A DNA stretch of 64,000 nt from RI-92 sp037384645 (GCA_037384645.1 JARRNT010000029.1:36511-100510); one strand, 5' to 3'. Shown: positions 45,441-54,703, counted from the stretch's first letter. Notes: a model not told the origin generated them from the sequence alone. Made by a program: numbers and translations.

Positions 45441-46337
45441 TTAGTCTTCGGCGTGGTACGACGAACGTACCATGGCACCGGCCTTGACCCAGGGAAACCC
45501 CAGTTCCAGCGCCATGGACTCGTACTCCGCGAACTGTTCCGGGCTGATGTACTCTTTGACCGGTAAATGATAACGGCTTGGACGTAAATACTGGCCCAGA
45601 GCAATGCGTTTGACACCGGCACGGTACAGATCGATCAATACCGCCTCGACCTCCTGTGAGGTCTCACCCAGGCCAAGCATCAGGGCCGATTTGGCCTCGA
45701 TCCCCTGGTGCGACGCTGCACCTGCCAGCAGTTGCAGCGAACGTGCATAATCCGATCCCTTGCGCACCTGCCGGTACAGACGCGGTACGGTTTCAATATT
45801 GTGGCCCCATACCAGCGAGCGATCACCGGGCAGATCGTGCATGGTGTGGTAGATCAGCTCCAGGGCATGCTGCTGGCATCGGTGAAAATCCGGGGTCAGC
45901 AGTTCCAGTTTGATCTGCGGGTTGTCATCGCGCAGGGCAACCAGGGTGTCAGCAAAGATCTGGGCGCCGCCATCGAGCAAATCATCGCGGTTTACCGAGG
46001 TCAGCACAATGTAGTCCAGGCCCATGGACCTGGCCGCCTCGGCCACGCGTCGCGGCTCATCCAGGTCGAGGCTGCCTGGCCGCCCGGTTTTGACTGCACA
46101 AAAACCGCAGGCACGGGTACAGGTCTCACCCAGTAACATGAAGGTGGCAGTACCACGACTCCAGCACTCGCCACGATTCGGGCAGCGGGCCTCGACACAG
46201 ACGGTGTTCAGCGCATGCTGGGAAAGCGTACGCGTGGTATGAGCGTAGTCGTCGGAACCAAAGGCCTGGCGGATCCAGACCGGCATGCGGCTGCAATTTT
46301 GTTCGTCAGAATAATCAAATACCGGTTGCTCGGTCAT
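45441..46337 (-). CDS. lipA: Lipoyl synthase (copy 2, in the glycine-cleavage operon)
   Basis: A second radical-SAM lipoyl synthase of 298 residues. The auxiliary cluster motif is CVEARCPNRGEC, the radical-SAM motif CTRACGFC and the C-terminal serine motif RSSYHAED. It lacks the long basic N-terminus of copy 1, and differs in the post-cluster region (AVKTGRPGSLDLDEP against DVAHGRPKPLDPEEP), suggesting a divergent lineage and perhaps transfer. ATG at 46337 follows the riboswitch terminator by 27 bases. Being first gene of the gcv operon it may lipoylate GcvH specifically when glycine is plentiful. No second lipB is present. Confidence 0.92.
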   Translation of the reverse strand: MTEQPVFDYSDEQNCSRMPVWIRQAFGSDDYAHTTRTLSQHALNTVCVEARCPNRGECWSRGTATFMLLGETCTRACGFCAVKTGRPGSLDLDEPRRVAEAARSMGLDYIVLTSVNRDDLLDGGAQIFADTLVALRDDNPQIKLELLTPDFHRCQQHALELIYHTMHDLPGDRSLVWGHNIETVPRLYRQVRKGSDYARSLQLLAGAASHQGIEAKSALMLGLGETSQEVEAVLIDLYRAGVKRIALGQYLRPSRYHLPVKEYISPEQFAEYESMALELGFPWVKAGAMVRSSYHAED

Positions 46338-46363
46338 GTTCACACTCGTTCGTCGCTGGACAA

Positions 46364-46410
46364 TAAAAAAGGGGCGACACAAGCCGAGGTTATTCAGCTT
46401 GTGTCGCCCC
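46364..46410 (-). terminator. Riboswitch expression-platform terminator
   Basis: On the minus strand GGGGCGACACAAGC pairs perfectly with GCTTGTGTCGCCCC (14 bp, 12-base loop), followed by a run of six T. It lies between the second glycine aptamer and lipA2. Glycine binding should prevent its folding and allow transcription of the operon, which makes this an ON switch acting by termination. Confidence 0.8.
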
Positions 46411-46590
46411 TCTGTCCGGTCACCTGAGAGCTTAGCCCCTTCGGTGTCTGCTTCAGCCCTGTGAAGTCAGCTCTCTCCAGAGACAACGAAGATTCATGTG
46501 CGCGGTCCTTTTGCCTGAGCGATTCCGAGCGCGTTGCGCCTTCGGCGCCCGATAAATCACATAAAGATTACCGGGTCTCTCCCCCACACT
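46411..46590 (-). promoter_or_regulatory. Tandem glycine riboswitch
   Basis: Two aptamers on the minus strand, each with the glycine-riboswitch pattern. Aptamer I (about 46590 to 46503) starts GGGAGAGACCCGG, has GCGCCGAAGGCGCAA and ends near CGCTCAGGCAAAAGG. Aptamer II (about 46480 to 46411) has CTGGAGAGAGC, CACCGAAGGGGCTAAG and CTCTCAGGTGACCGGACAG. A short linker of about 20 bases joins them. The adjoining 14-bp terminator hairpin is the expression platform. The targets are lipA2 and the glycine-cleavage genes. Confidence 0.92.
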
Positions 46591-46700
46591 TCTCGTTGTG
46601 CCGCCAAGTTTACTGGGGCCATATACGAATTGCCAGCCGAAGATCGGGACCGAGGGCACTATATATATAAGAAGGCAGGGGGAAGCTGGCGCCATCCACC

Positions 46701-47930
46701 TCAGTGGATTTCATCCACCATCCGGGATATCGTAAGCCCTTGTATAATAATGGAAAATATCACAACCGCGTAAGTAATGGCGACAATCACATCACGCTGG
46801 GGCCCAAACGGGAGCGACAGCGCCAGCGCCACCGAGATCCCGCCACGCAGGCCGCCCCAGGTCATCACCTGGATGACGCCCGGGGTAAACCGGCGAAAGC
46901 GCTGCATGACCGCGATGGGGATACCCACGCTGACATAACGTGCCAGCAACACCAGCGGAATAATAGCCAGCGCGGCGAGCAGGTACTCACTGCGTAGGTT
47001 GACCAGCAACACCTCCAGCCCGATCAGGACAAACAGCACCGCATTGAGGATCTCATCGATCAATTCCCAGAAGGTATCCAGGTGAGCGCGGGTCTTGTCC
47101 GACATGGCCAGCAGGCGACCGTGGTTGCCAATAAACAAACCAGCGGTCACGATCGCCAGCGGACCAGACAAATGCAGCTCGTGGGCCAGGCCATATCCGC
47201 CCATCACCAGGGCCAGGGTCAACATGACTTCCAGCTGGTAGTTATCGACGTCCTTGATTAGGTAATACACGCCAGCACCCAGAGCCAGGCCAAAGGCGAT
47301 ACCGCCGAGGATCTCTTCCGCCAGTAATATGCCGACCTGGCCACCTGTCATCTGCCCTTCGGTCGCCAGGCCTAACAACACCAGGAATACCACCACGCCA
47401 ATGCCGTCGTTAAACAGCGACTCACCGCTGATCTTGGTCTCCAGGTTTTTGGGGACACGCGCCCGCTTGAGGATGCCCAGCACCGCGATCGGATCTGTTG
47501 GCGAAATCAACGCACCAAACAGTAAACAATAAATGAAATTCAACTCGATATTCAGGGCGTGCAAGACCAGCCAGCTCAGCGCACCGACCAGGAAGGTCGA
47601 GATCAGTACCCCCGCAGTTGCCAGCGTGGTAATCACAACGGCCTGTTGTCGCAGGTCGTTAAGATTGACATGCAGCGCACCAGCAAACAGCAGGAAACTG
47701 AGCATGCCTTTCATCAATGTATCGTGGAAATCGATGCTACGCAGCAGCTCGTTGGTATAAAAAATCAGATCATGCCAGCCGAATTTGCCCAGCAATAGCA
47801 TAACCAGCGACATCAACAGGGAAATGATCATAATGCCAATGGTGTTGGGCAGGCGAATAAAACGGTAGTTCAGGTAACTGAACATGGCTGCCAGGGTAAT
47901 CAGCAAAGCTGCTGTATTGAGTATGCCCAT
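46701..47930 (-). CDS. CPA1-type Na+/H+ antiporter (NhaP-like)
   Basis: A 409-residue membrane protein with about 12 helices. LLFGALISPTDPIAVLGIL and ISGESLFNDGIGVVVFLVLLGLA contain the paired Asp motifs of CPA1 transporters, and GGLRGGISVALALSLPFG the conserved Arg/Gly helix. It exchanges Na+ (or K+) for protons at the inner membrane. It lies upstream of the glycine riboswitch on the same strand, with about 110 bases between, so it should be transcribed separately. It is not part of this locus in E. coli. Confidence 0.9.
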   Translation of the reverse strand: MGILNTAALLITLAAMFSYLNYRFIRLPNTIGIMIISLLMSLVMLLLGKFGWHDLIFYTNELLRSIDFHDTLMKGMLSFLLFAGALHVNLNDLRQQAVVITTLATAGVLISTFLVGALSWLVLHALNIELNFIYCLLFGALISPTDPIAVLGILKRARVPKNLETKISGESLFNDGIGVVVFLVLLGLATEGQMTGGQVGILLAEEILGGIAFGLALGAGVYYLIKDVDNYQLEVMLTLALVMGGYGLAHELHLSGPLAIVTAGLFIGNHGRLLAMSDKTRAHLDTFWELIDEILNAVLFVLIGLEVLLVNLRSEYLLAALAIIPLVLLARYVSVGIPIAVMQRFRRFTPGVIQVMTWGGLRGGISVALALSLPFGPQRDVIVAITYAVVIFSIIIQGLTISRMVDEIH

Positions 47931-48230
47931 GATTCCGATTTTTCACTATTATTAAGGGCAAAAGATACAGGAAAAGCCTGACAGGTTACATAGTATTTTC
48001 GCTCAGAAGCGTTGGAATATATAACGCTATCACAAAAATAATCGGGGGATTGGAAGGATTGTTTTTTGCTACCAAATCAAAAAAATCACATTCATTTAAT
48101 TTTGATCTTGCATGTGGTTTATCTGAATACTCGAGGACACTGTCGTGCGCAACCACACATGTTCCAGCAGGACAGTTGATGAACGTTTACGAGATTTGTT
48201 CGAGAGCGGGTACGCGTAAGAGAACCCATC
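47931..48230. other. AT-rich intergenic region
   Basis: 300 bases between ubiI and the antiporter gene, both read on the minus strand, with no convincing gene. Runs of A/T (TTTTTTGCTACC, AAAAAAATCACA) suggest promoter DNA for the antiporter but no clear -35/-10 pair was identified. Confidence 0.55.
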
Positions 48231-49445
48231 CTAGCCAGGCCCTCTTGCCAGTTTCGGCAAATCCCCCCGGTTGCCCATGGCGTGTTCGATAATCTCATCC
48301 CGCACCAGTGGCAGCTGGCCCAGGATGTCCATACCGGTGTCGCGCAGCCAGCGTAACACCGGCTGGTCATTGCCGAACAGGCGCTGAATCTGATCCACCA
48401 TCACCAGCATGCTCAGGTTTTCACTGCGACGCCAGCGTTCGTAACGGCGCAACGTCTGATGAGAAGCAATATCGCGACGGGCCTTGCTGGCATCGTGTAA
48501 GACCTCGGCCAGGGCCGCGGCGTCGAGCAGGCCCAGGTTCACCCCCTGTCCTGCCAGCGGATGCATGGTATGTGCAGCATCGCCGACCAGTGCGATCCCT
48601 GCCTGCACATAGTTATCCGCCAGCAAAAACCGTAATGGATACATGGCCCGCGGTCCGACCTCGATCACCTGGCCCAGGCGTGCAGCAAAGGCCACGCTGA
48701 GTTCTTTGGCAAATGCCGCCTTCTCAAGTTCACACAGGCGCCTGGCATTGTCCGGCTGGGTCGACCACACGATCGAACTGTAGCCTTCTGTGAGCGGCAG
48801 GAAGGCTAACGGTCCCTGGTTGACGAAACGCTGCCAGGCCGTTTCCTGGTGCGACTTTTCGGTTTTGACATAGGTGACCACCGCGGCATGATCATAATCC
48901 CAGCCGCGCACGGTGATGCCCACCTGTTGACGCAGCCAGGAACGACTACCATCGGCACCAACCAGCAATGCCGCCGATAATTCGCTAGCGTCATCCAGTT
49001 GCAGGCGCCAGGCCCCGGCCCGGCCTTCGAGTTGGCGGCAATGCCGGCCAAACAGGCAATCCAGGTTAGCCTGCTGCTCGAGACCATCATAAAGGCTGGC
49101 CGTGATCACGCTGTTTTCGATAATGTGGCCGAGACAGGGCTCACCCAGGTCTGCACTGTCAAAATGCATCTCCTTGCCCAGTTCTTCCCACACGTGCATT
49201 TCCCGAAATGGTGACACCCGCTGAGCCAGCATGCCCTGCCATACGCCCAGCGCTTCGAAAATACGTTGCGAGGCACGGGTAATGGCGCTGACACGTAAAT
49301 CAAATTTGTGGTCACTGGACGCCAGCTGCGGACTGGGCTCAACCAGGGCAATGCGAAGACGCGACGCAGACAACGCCCGCGCCAGGGTCGCACCGACCAT
49401 GCCGCCGCCAATGATGATCAGGTCATATTGCCGCTCAGCGCTCAC
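48231..49445 (-). CDS. ubiI: FAD-dependent ubiquinone-biosynthesis hydroxylase UbiI-like
   Basis: A 404-residue UbiH/F/I/M-family monooxygenase. FAD-binding IIIGGGMVGATLARALS, the second FAD motif GIALVGDAAHTMHPLAGQGVNLGLLDAAAL and the DG-motif LLVGADGSRSWLRQQVG are intact. The GTG start at 49445 overlaps the ubiH stop by four bases (GTGA). Position after ubiH in pepP-ubiH-visC order identifies it as UbiI (VisC), the C5-hydroxylase; UbiF activity cannot be excluded from sequence alone. Confidence 0.85.
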   Translation of the reverse strand: MSAERQYDLIIIGGGMVGATLARALSASRLRIALVEPSPQLASSDHKFDLRVSAITRASQRIFEALGVWQGMLAQRVSPFREMHVWEELGKEMHFDSADLGEPCLGHIIENSVITASLYDGLEQQANLDCLFGRHCRQLEGRAGAWRLQLDDASELSAALLVGADGSRSWLRQQVGITVRGWDYDHAAVVTYVKTEKSHQETAWQRFVNQGPLAFLPLTEGYSSIVWSTQPDNARRLCELEKAAFAKELSVAFAARLGQVIEVGPRAMYPLRFLLADNYVQAGIALVGDAAHTMHPLAGQGVNLGLLDAAALAEVLHDASKARRDIASHQTLRRYERWRRSENLSMLVMVDQIQRLFGNDQPVLRWLRDTGMDILGQLPLVRDEIIEHAMGNRGDLPKLARGPG

Positions 49446-50695
49446 AGTCCAAGCCCACGTGCCAGCCTGGATGCCCGCCCGACATAGCCCATGGCGTGTC
49501 GGGTCAGCCGCTTGCGCAATGGCGCGAAACACTCCAGCGCGAACAGGCCGACATTGCGCGCCACCACCAGTGGTAAGAAGTCAGTGGAAAAGACGCGGAC
49601 GAGTGAATCGGTAAACAGGGAAGTCTGGATTAAATCGCGACGACGCCATTGCGCGTAGGCTTGCAGGCGTGCCAGGTCACCGGGGTCCTGCTGTGACTGC
49701 ATGGCCTCACGGATCACCTGTGCCAGTGCCGCCACGTCACGCAGGCCCAGGTTAAAGCCCTGACCTGCCACGGGGTGCAGGGTATGCGCGGCATTGCCAA
49801 TGAAGGCCAGGCGATGGCGCACATGCTCACGAATCTGGGTATGGCCCAGTGGGTAACTGTGGCGTTGTCCGATACGAATGAAATCACCGACCCGGCTGCC
49901 AAAGTATTCGCGCAGACGCTGCGCCACCTGTTCATCATTCATGGCCATGACCGTGTCTACCTGGTCAGCCGCAACGGTCCAGACCAGGCCATACCGGTTT
50001 GGTGTCTCATCAATCCCGTTCAGTGGTAACAGGGCCATCGGCCCGCGACTGGTAAAACGTTCATAGGCAATATTGCGATGCGGCTGATCGCAGGCCACGT
50101 TGGCGATCACCGCCGCCTGTTTGTAGTCCCAGTGGTGCTGCTCAACACCGACATACTGGCGCACAAAGGATTGAGTACCGTCTGCGGCCACGACCAGGCG
50201 TGCACGCACATCCAGCGGCTTGCCATCCCGAATCCCACGCAATTCCGCATACGCGCTGCCCAGTGACATGGCCTGCAGCTCGGCGGGGGCAATGACATCG
50301 ACCCGGGACTGTTCCTGCAGGGCCTGCAGTAATTGCTGTCCCAAAATACGATTTTCCACCACGTAGCCCAGGGCTTCGACACCCTGTTCATCGGCCTGCA
50401 AATGGGTCAGGCCCGCGTGACCCCGATCGGAGATATGAATAGTCCGGATCGGCGTGATGCCCTGTTCGACCAGCGATGGCCAGAGACCGAGGGCATCGAA
50501 AATCTGGCGACTGCTATAGGACAGCGCGATGGTACGCGCATCAAAACCGGCGGGGAGTTGCTTGTTGTAATCCTGCGCCTCGATCAGGGCGACCCGGGGT
50601 GCAGGTGTCATGCGGGCCAGGGCAATGGCCAGGCTGATGCCGACCATCCCGCCACCGACTATCACCACATCATACACGGATTCATTCATAGTCAT
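49442..50695 (-). CDS. ubiH: 2-octaprenyl-6-methoxyphenol hydroxylase
   Basis: A 417-residue FAD hydroxylase acting at C1 of the ubiquinone ring. VVIVGGGMVGISLAIALARM is the FAD motif, VVAADGTQSFVRQYVGV the DG motif and LAFIGNAAHTLHPVAGQGFNLGLRDVAALAQ the second FAD site. ATG overlaps the pepP stop by four bases (ATGA), so pepP-ubiH-ubiI are translationally coupled, as in E. coli. Confidence 0.93.
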   Translation of the reverse strand: MTMNESVYDVVIVGGGMVGISLAIALARMTPAPRVALIEAQDYNKQLPAGFDARTIALSYSSRQIFDALGLWPSLVEQGITPIRTIHISDRGHAGLTHLQADEQGVEALGYVVENRILGQQLLQALQEQSRVDVIAPAELQAMSLGSAYAELRGIRDGKPLDVRARLVVAADGTQSFVRQYVGVEQHHWDYKQAAVIANVACDQPHRNIAYERFTSRGPMALLPLNGIDETPNRYGLVWTVAADQVDTVMAMNDEQVAQRLREYFGSRVGDFIRIGQRHSYPLGHTQIREHVRHRLAFIGNAAHTLHPVAGQGFNLGLRDVAALAQVIREAMQSQQDPGDLARLQAYAQWRRRDLIQTSLFTDSLVRVFSTDFLPLVVARNVGLFALECFAPLRKRLTRHAMGYVGRASRLARGLGL

Positions 50696-51999
50696 CCTGC
50701 CATCAGGCCCTCGATATCACTCACCGTCTTGGGAACACCATCGGTAAGGACCTGATGGCCGGTTTTCGTCACCAGCACATCGTCTTCAATACGGATACCA
50801 ATATTCTGCCACTTCTTGGCCAGGCGTTTGTGTGTGGCGGGAAAATACAGGCCTGGCTCAACCGTCAGCACCATACCCGGCTCGAATACGCGCCACTCAT
50901 CCTCGACCTTGTAATCGCCAACGTCGTGCACGTCCATGCCCAGCCAGTGACCGGTGCGGTGCATATAATAGGGTCGGTAACTCTCGTTCTTGATCGCTGT
51001 CTTCTTTGTTCCCTTGAGAATACCCAGTTTGATCAGGCCGTCGGTCAGCACCTCCACCGCCGCTTCGTGCGGTTCATTCCAGTGCCTGCCCGGCTGTACC
51101 TGTTCAATCGCCGCCAGCTGCGCGTCCAGCACCAATTCGTAAACGGCGCGCTGGGCCTTGCTGAATGTGCCATTGACGGGAAATGTTCGGGTAATATCCG
51201 AAGCGTAATACTCATATTCGGCACCGGCATCGATCAGTAGCAGGTCACCGTCCCTGAGCGCCGCGTTATTCTCGGTGTAGTGCAGAATACAACCGTTGGC
51301 ACCGCTACCGACGATGGAATTATATGCCGGGAAGCGTGCGCCCTGTTGCATGAAACTGTGCAGCAAGGTGGCCTCGATTTCGTATTCCTTCATACCCGGA
51401 CGACAGGCCTGCATCGCGGCGCAGTGGGCACGCGCGGAAATGTCGGCCGCCGTCTGCATCGCCTTAACCTCCTTGCTACTCTTGACCAGACGCATGTCGT
51501 GCAACAGGTGATCCAGGGACACAAATTCACCCGGCGTATGAATCCCGGCACGCGACCGTTTTCGCAGGCTGTTGACCCACCCGATCAGTCGCTGATCAAA
51601 ATCCGGGTGGGTACCCATGGTGTAGTAAACCCGTTGTTTGTTTTCCAGCATCCCTGGCAGGATGTCGTCGATGTCATCGATGGGAAAGGAATCGTCAGCA
51701 CCGAAATCCGCCACGGCGCCCTCCTGCCCCGCCATCTTGCCGGTCCAGGTTTCCGTATCCGGGTTGCGTTCTCGACAGAACAGGATAAATTCACCGTGCT
51801 TACGGCCGGGGATAAGGACCGCCACGGCCTCTGGCTCGGCAAACCCGGTCAGATAATAAAAGTCACTATCGGGTCGATAATGGTATTCGGAGTCACGATT
51901 GCGCAAGCGCATGGGTGCCGCCGGTAAGATCGCAACACCACTCTCACCCATGAATTGCATCAGATGCTTTCGACGTTGTGCAAATTCCTGTTTATTCAT
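50692..51999 (-). CDS. pepP: Xaa-Pro aminopeptidase P
   Basis: A 435-residue dimanganese aminopeptidase that removes N-terminal residues before proline. The metal ligands are in LLIDAGAEYEYYASDITRTFPVNG, GHWLGMDVHDVG, MVLTVEPGLYFP and GIRIEDDVLVT. The N-terminal creatinase-like domain (FAQRRKHLMQFM) is present. It lies 27 bases after ygfB and overlaps ubiH. Confidence 0.94.
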   Translation of the reverse strand: MNKQEFAQRRKHLMQFMGESGVAILPAAPMRLRNRDSEYHYRPDSDFYYLTGFAEPEAVAVLIPGRKHGEFILFCRERNPDTETWTGKMAGQEGAVADFGADDSFPIDDIDDILPGMLENKQRVYYTMGTHPDFDQRLIGWVNSLRKRSRAGIHTPGEFVSLDHLLHDMRLVKSSKEVKAMQTAADISARAHCAAMQACRPGMKEYEIEATLLHSFMQQGARFPAYNSIVGSGANGCILHYTENNAALRDGDLLLIDAGAEYEYYASDITRTFPVNGTFSKAQRAVYELVLDAQLAAIEQVQPGRHWNEPHEAAVEVLTDGLIKLGILKGTKKTAIKNESYRPYYMHRTGHWLGMDVHDVGDYKVEDEWRVFEPGMVLTVEPGLYFPATHKRLAKKWQNIGIRIEDDVLVTKTGHQVLTDGVPKTVSDIEGLMAG

Positions 52000-52026
52000 C
52001 GCATCCCGAATTTGCTATTAAAAGAA

Positions 52027-52596
52027 TTAATGGACCAGGGTGGATTCGTTACTACCGCTACGCAGGTTCTCACAAAACAACATCACCCCCACCCGTAAAT
52101 ATTCGACTAATTCCATGTAGGACTGTTCCTCCTCCTCACTGTTCTCCAGCGCCGATGACGATACCTGGCTGATTTCCTCGATGTCGCCCAGGATCTCCGC
52201 CAACTCGCCGCTTAAGCGGCCAGGTTCGTTTACCCCACTATAACGCAAACCCAGCATAAACCCCTGACACCAGTGACTGAGCGCATCGGTACGCACGGAC
52301 AGGGGCTCCTCGTCATCCGGCATCAATAAGGCGTAGTCAAAACTTCCCTGCTGTAATTGCGCCAGGGTCGACTGATATAATTCGACGATCAGCTGGCGCG
52401 CCTCACTGGCCAGGGCATTACCCTCAGCGATCCCGGCCTCGACTTCCGGGAAATGTGCCGGTAACCAACTGGCCAGACCGGCCTCGCCGGTCAGGCAAAT
52501 GACCGCGCTCAGCGCGCCATGGCACTCGGCCGCATCGGCGGCAATTTGCAGACGCTCCAGGGCATGGGTTAACTGATGGTAATCGACCACATTCAT
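52027..52596 (-). CDS. ygfB: UPF0149 family protein YgfB
   Basis: A 189-residue YecA/YgfB-type protein. AECHGALSAVICLTG, CQGFMLGLRYSG and VEYLRVGVMLFCENLRS are family signatures. Its regulatory role is partly known in Pseudomonas, where it affects beta-lactam tolerance through the cell-wall-recycling signal pathway; the role here is not tested. It is the first gene of the minus-strand ygfB-pepP-ubiH-ubiI operon and is divergent from the zapA operon. Confidence 0.92.
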   Translation of the reverse strand: MNVVDYHQLTHALERLQIAADAAECHGALSAVICLTGEAGLASWLPAHFPEVEAGIAEGNALASEARQLIVELYQSTLAQLQQGSFDYALLMPDDEEPLSVRTDALSHWCQGFMLGLRYSGVNEPGRLSGELAEILGDIEEISQVSSSALENSEEEEQSYMELVEYLRVGVMLFCENLRSGSNESTLVH

Positions 52597-52751
52597 GGAT
52601 TTCTTAAAGCTATGCTCCCAAACCGTGCAGTTTAGCGGGAAAGAACAGAGATTCAGTATAACACGCCGCTAAACACGGTACATGCCGTTGACCGGATCCA
52701 CAGTGCGCTCTATATTGAGAGCAAGTTTGCGGGAGTGAACCGGAGATAGAT

Positions 52752-52949
52752 TTGGACATCAAAAAACTCGAAGAGCGGGTCGATGAATTGATTTCGACCG
52801 TGGAACGGCTCCGCAGTGAAAACAAAACGCTGCGCCAGAGTCAGACCCATCTCGTATCTGAGCGCGATAAACTCATTACCAAAACAGAACAGGCACGCCA
52901 GCGCGTGGAATCCATGATCGAGCGACTAAAGGCTATGGACAATGAGTAA
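52752..52949 (+). CDS. TIGR02449-family coiled-coil protein
   Basis: A 65-residue almost entirely helical protein (DIKKLEERVDELISTVERLRSENKTLRQ) with a heptad pattern, similar in layout to ZapB. Start is the TTG at 52752 with CCGGAG about eight bases before it; no ATG is available near. It overlaps zapA by eight bases, a linkage seen in gammaproteobacteria, and by that context it may act in Z-ring assembly with ZapA. The precise role is not established. Confidence 0.8.
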   Translation: MDIKKLEERVDELISTVERLRSENKTLRQSQTHLVSERDKLITKTEQARQRVESMIERLKAMDNE

Positions 52950-53265
52950 AGAAACACCCAATGCGGTTTCCATCACCATCCTGGGCAAGGAATACCTGAT
53001 TGCCTGTCCGGACGACGAAAAATCTGAATTGCTCGCTTCATCCGGCTACCTGGATCGGAAAATGCGTGAAATACGCGACCAGGGCAAGGTCATCGGCACG
53101 GATCGTATCGCCGTCATGGCAGCGCTCAATATTGCCCACGAGCTCCTGCACAATAAGGCTGATCTGGTCATGGCCAACCCGGAAGTCGAGGGTCGGATAC
53201 GCAGCATCCAGGAAAAGATTGAAGAGGCCCTGTACCGCAGCCGCCAGCTGGAAATCGAAGCCTGA
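52942..53265 (+). CDS. zapA: Cell division protein ZapA
   Basis: A 107-residue FtsZ-bundling protein. VSITILGKEYLIACPDDEKSELLASSGYLD is the globular N-domain, with GTDRIAVMAALNIAHELL following, and the C-terminal helix is a coiled coil (VEGRIRSIQEKIEEALYR). It is divergent from ygfB, and 6S RNA begins 130 bases downstream, exactly as in E. coli. Confidence 0.93.
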   Translation: MSKETPNAVSITILGKEYLIACPDDEKSELLASSGYLDRKMREIRDQGKVIGTDRIAVMAALNIAHELLHNKADLVMANPEVEGRIRSIQEKIEEALYRSRQLEIEA

Positions 53266-53394
53266 TTCCCACGCCTGCTGTCCCATTTTGCCCTGTCTGA
53301 CCAGAGCGGGAGCAGCATATCGGCCTGCAAACGGCGTTCCCGATATATCTCCATTTGTGGCTTGCCAAACCGCCCCTTTTTCACATAGTCTGAT

Positions 53395-53583
53395 CACTGT
53401 CCCCTGCGGTATGCGATAGTCGACTGGGATATTCTTGAGCCTTAAATTAATCCCTCGGGAGCAAAAACCCTGGCGTCGTGTGCATGTCCGCCCCGTAGCG
53501 GAAAGCCTAACATTCCAGTGCTGTTCCCACCTTGAACCCTAGGTTCAAGAAACAAGTCGCAACGGTACTCGCGGGGGACACCC
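53395..53583 (+). ncRNA. ssrS: 6S RNA
   Basis: A regulatory RNA that binds sigma70-RNA polymerase and mimics an open promoter. The terminal stem is formed by TGTCCCCTGC (53398-53407) and GCGGGGGACA (53571-53580). Between them, GCGATAGTCGACTGGGATA and TTCAAG-type segments match the 6S layout, and ACCTTGAACCCTAGGTTCAAG is nearly identical to the E. coli 3' stem. Its length (about 186) and position between zapA and fau are those expected. The ends are approximate to a few bases. Confidence 0.88.
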
Positions 53584-53627
53584 CTATCAGGAACAACAAC
53601 GATAAAAATAACGGCAAGTCACTCGTC

Positions 53628-54236
53628 ATGCAGGATCGCCAATCCCTTCGAAACCAGCTCCGGGCCCGGCGCGCGCAACTGGATCCTCAACGGCGTGCAG
53701 CAAGCTCTGCCCTTATCTGTGAGCACCTCGCCAATACCTGGCTTTATCGCCGGGCCAGTCGCATTGCGTTTTATTTTGCCCAGGGCAAGGAGGTCAATCT
53801 CGACTTACTGCTGCAAGATGCCTGGACCCGTGGCAAACAGGTTTTTATGCCCATCCTGGGCCTGCGCTATAGCGGCCAGCTATGGTTTGTACCCTGCGAG
53901 CAGGACACCCCTATATATAAGAACCGCTTCGGCATCGACGAACCGGTTCATGCCAGCCATATGCGCCGAACAAAACTGCGCAGTCTTGACCTGCTTCTCA
54001 TGCCGCTGGTCGGGTTCGATCTGGCAGGTAATCGGCTGGGTATGGGCGGCGGTTTCTATGACAAGACCCTGGCCGGTATTCGTACCGGCCACAATCACTG
54101 GACTCGCCCGAAACGCATCGGCATCGCCTATGCCATGCAGGGCGTCGAGACGATCCCGGGTGAAAACTGGGACGTGCCCCTGGACGCGGTGGTCACGGAA
54201 AACGGACTGCAATGGTTTACACGAGGTACCCAATGA
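53628..54236 (+). CDS. fau: 5-formyltetrahydrofolate cyclo-ligase
   Basis: A 202-residue enzyme that converts 5-formyl-THF to methenyl-THF with ATP. RNQLRARRAQLDPQRRAAS, FYFAQGKEVNLDLLL and LMPLVGFDLAGNRLGMGGGFYDKTL (the family signature with the ATP-binding loop) are present. ATG at 53628 is chosen; the open frame to 53532 runs into the 6S RNA. The EVE-domain gene start overlaps its stop (ATGA). Confidence 0.93.
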   Translation: MQDRQSLRNQLRARRAQLDPQRRAASSALICEHLANTWLYRRASRIAFYFAQGKEVNLDLLLQDAWTRGKQVFMPILGLRYSGQLWFVPCEQDTPIYKNRFGIDEPVHASHMRRTKLRSLDLLLMPLVGFDLAGNRLGMGGGFYDKTLAGIRTGHNHWTRPKRIGIAYAMQGVETIPGENWDVPLDAVVTENGLQWFTRGTQ

Positions 54237-54703
54237 AATACTGGTTAATGAAATCTGAACCGGACGCCTTCAGCATCGATGACCTGGCCAAACGGCCCCG
54301 CAAAACCGAACCCTGGGACGGCATCCGCAATTACCAGGTGCGCAATATGATGCGAGATGACATGCAAAAGGGGGATGAGGCCCTGTTTTATCATTCGAGC
54401 TGCAAAGAACCCGGGGTTGTGGGTGTCATGCGCATTGTTAAAACCGCTTATCCCGACCATACCGCCTTCGATCCCGAGAGTAAGTACTACGATCCCAAGT
54501 CAGATCCGGAAAATCCACGCTGGTTTATGGTTGATGTGCAGTTGGTACGTAAATTCAAGCGGGTAATCAGCCTGCAGGAACTCAAACAACACCCGCAACT
54601 GGCGGAGATGCTCATTCTGCGACGCGGAAACCGGCTTTCGATCACCCCAATAGAGAAAAAACACTGGAATTTCATCCTGAAACTTGCGGACAAACCAGGC
54701 TGA
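54233..54703 (+). CDS. EVE-domain (PUA-like) protein
   Basis: A 156-residue single-domain EVE protein: MKYWLMKSEPDAFSIDDL, GIRNYQVRNMMRDDMQKGDEALFYHSSC and PRWFMVDVQLVRKFKRVI are classical. The fold resembles YTH domains that bind modified bases, but the ligand in bacteria is uncertain. It starts inside the fau stop (ATGA) and ends inside the terminator hairpin at 54695-54723. Confidence 0.9.
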   Translation: MKYWLMKSEPDAFSIDDLAKRPRKTEPWDGIRNYQVRNMMRDDMQKGDEALFYHSSCKEPGVVGVMRIVKTAYPDHTAFDPESKYYDPKSDPENPRWFMVDVQLVRKFKRVISLQELKQHPQLAEMLILRRGNRLSITPIEKKHWNFILKLADKPG

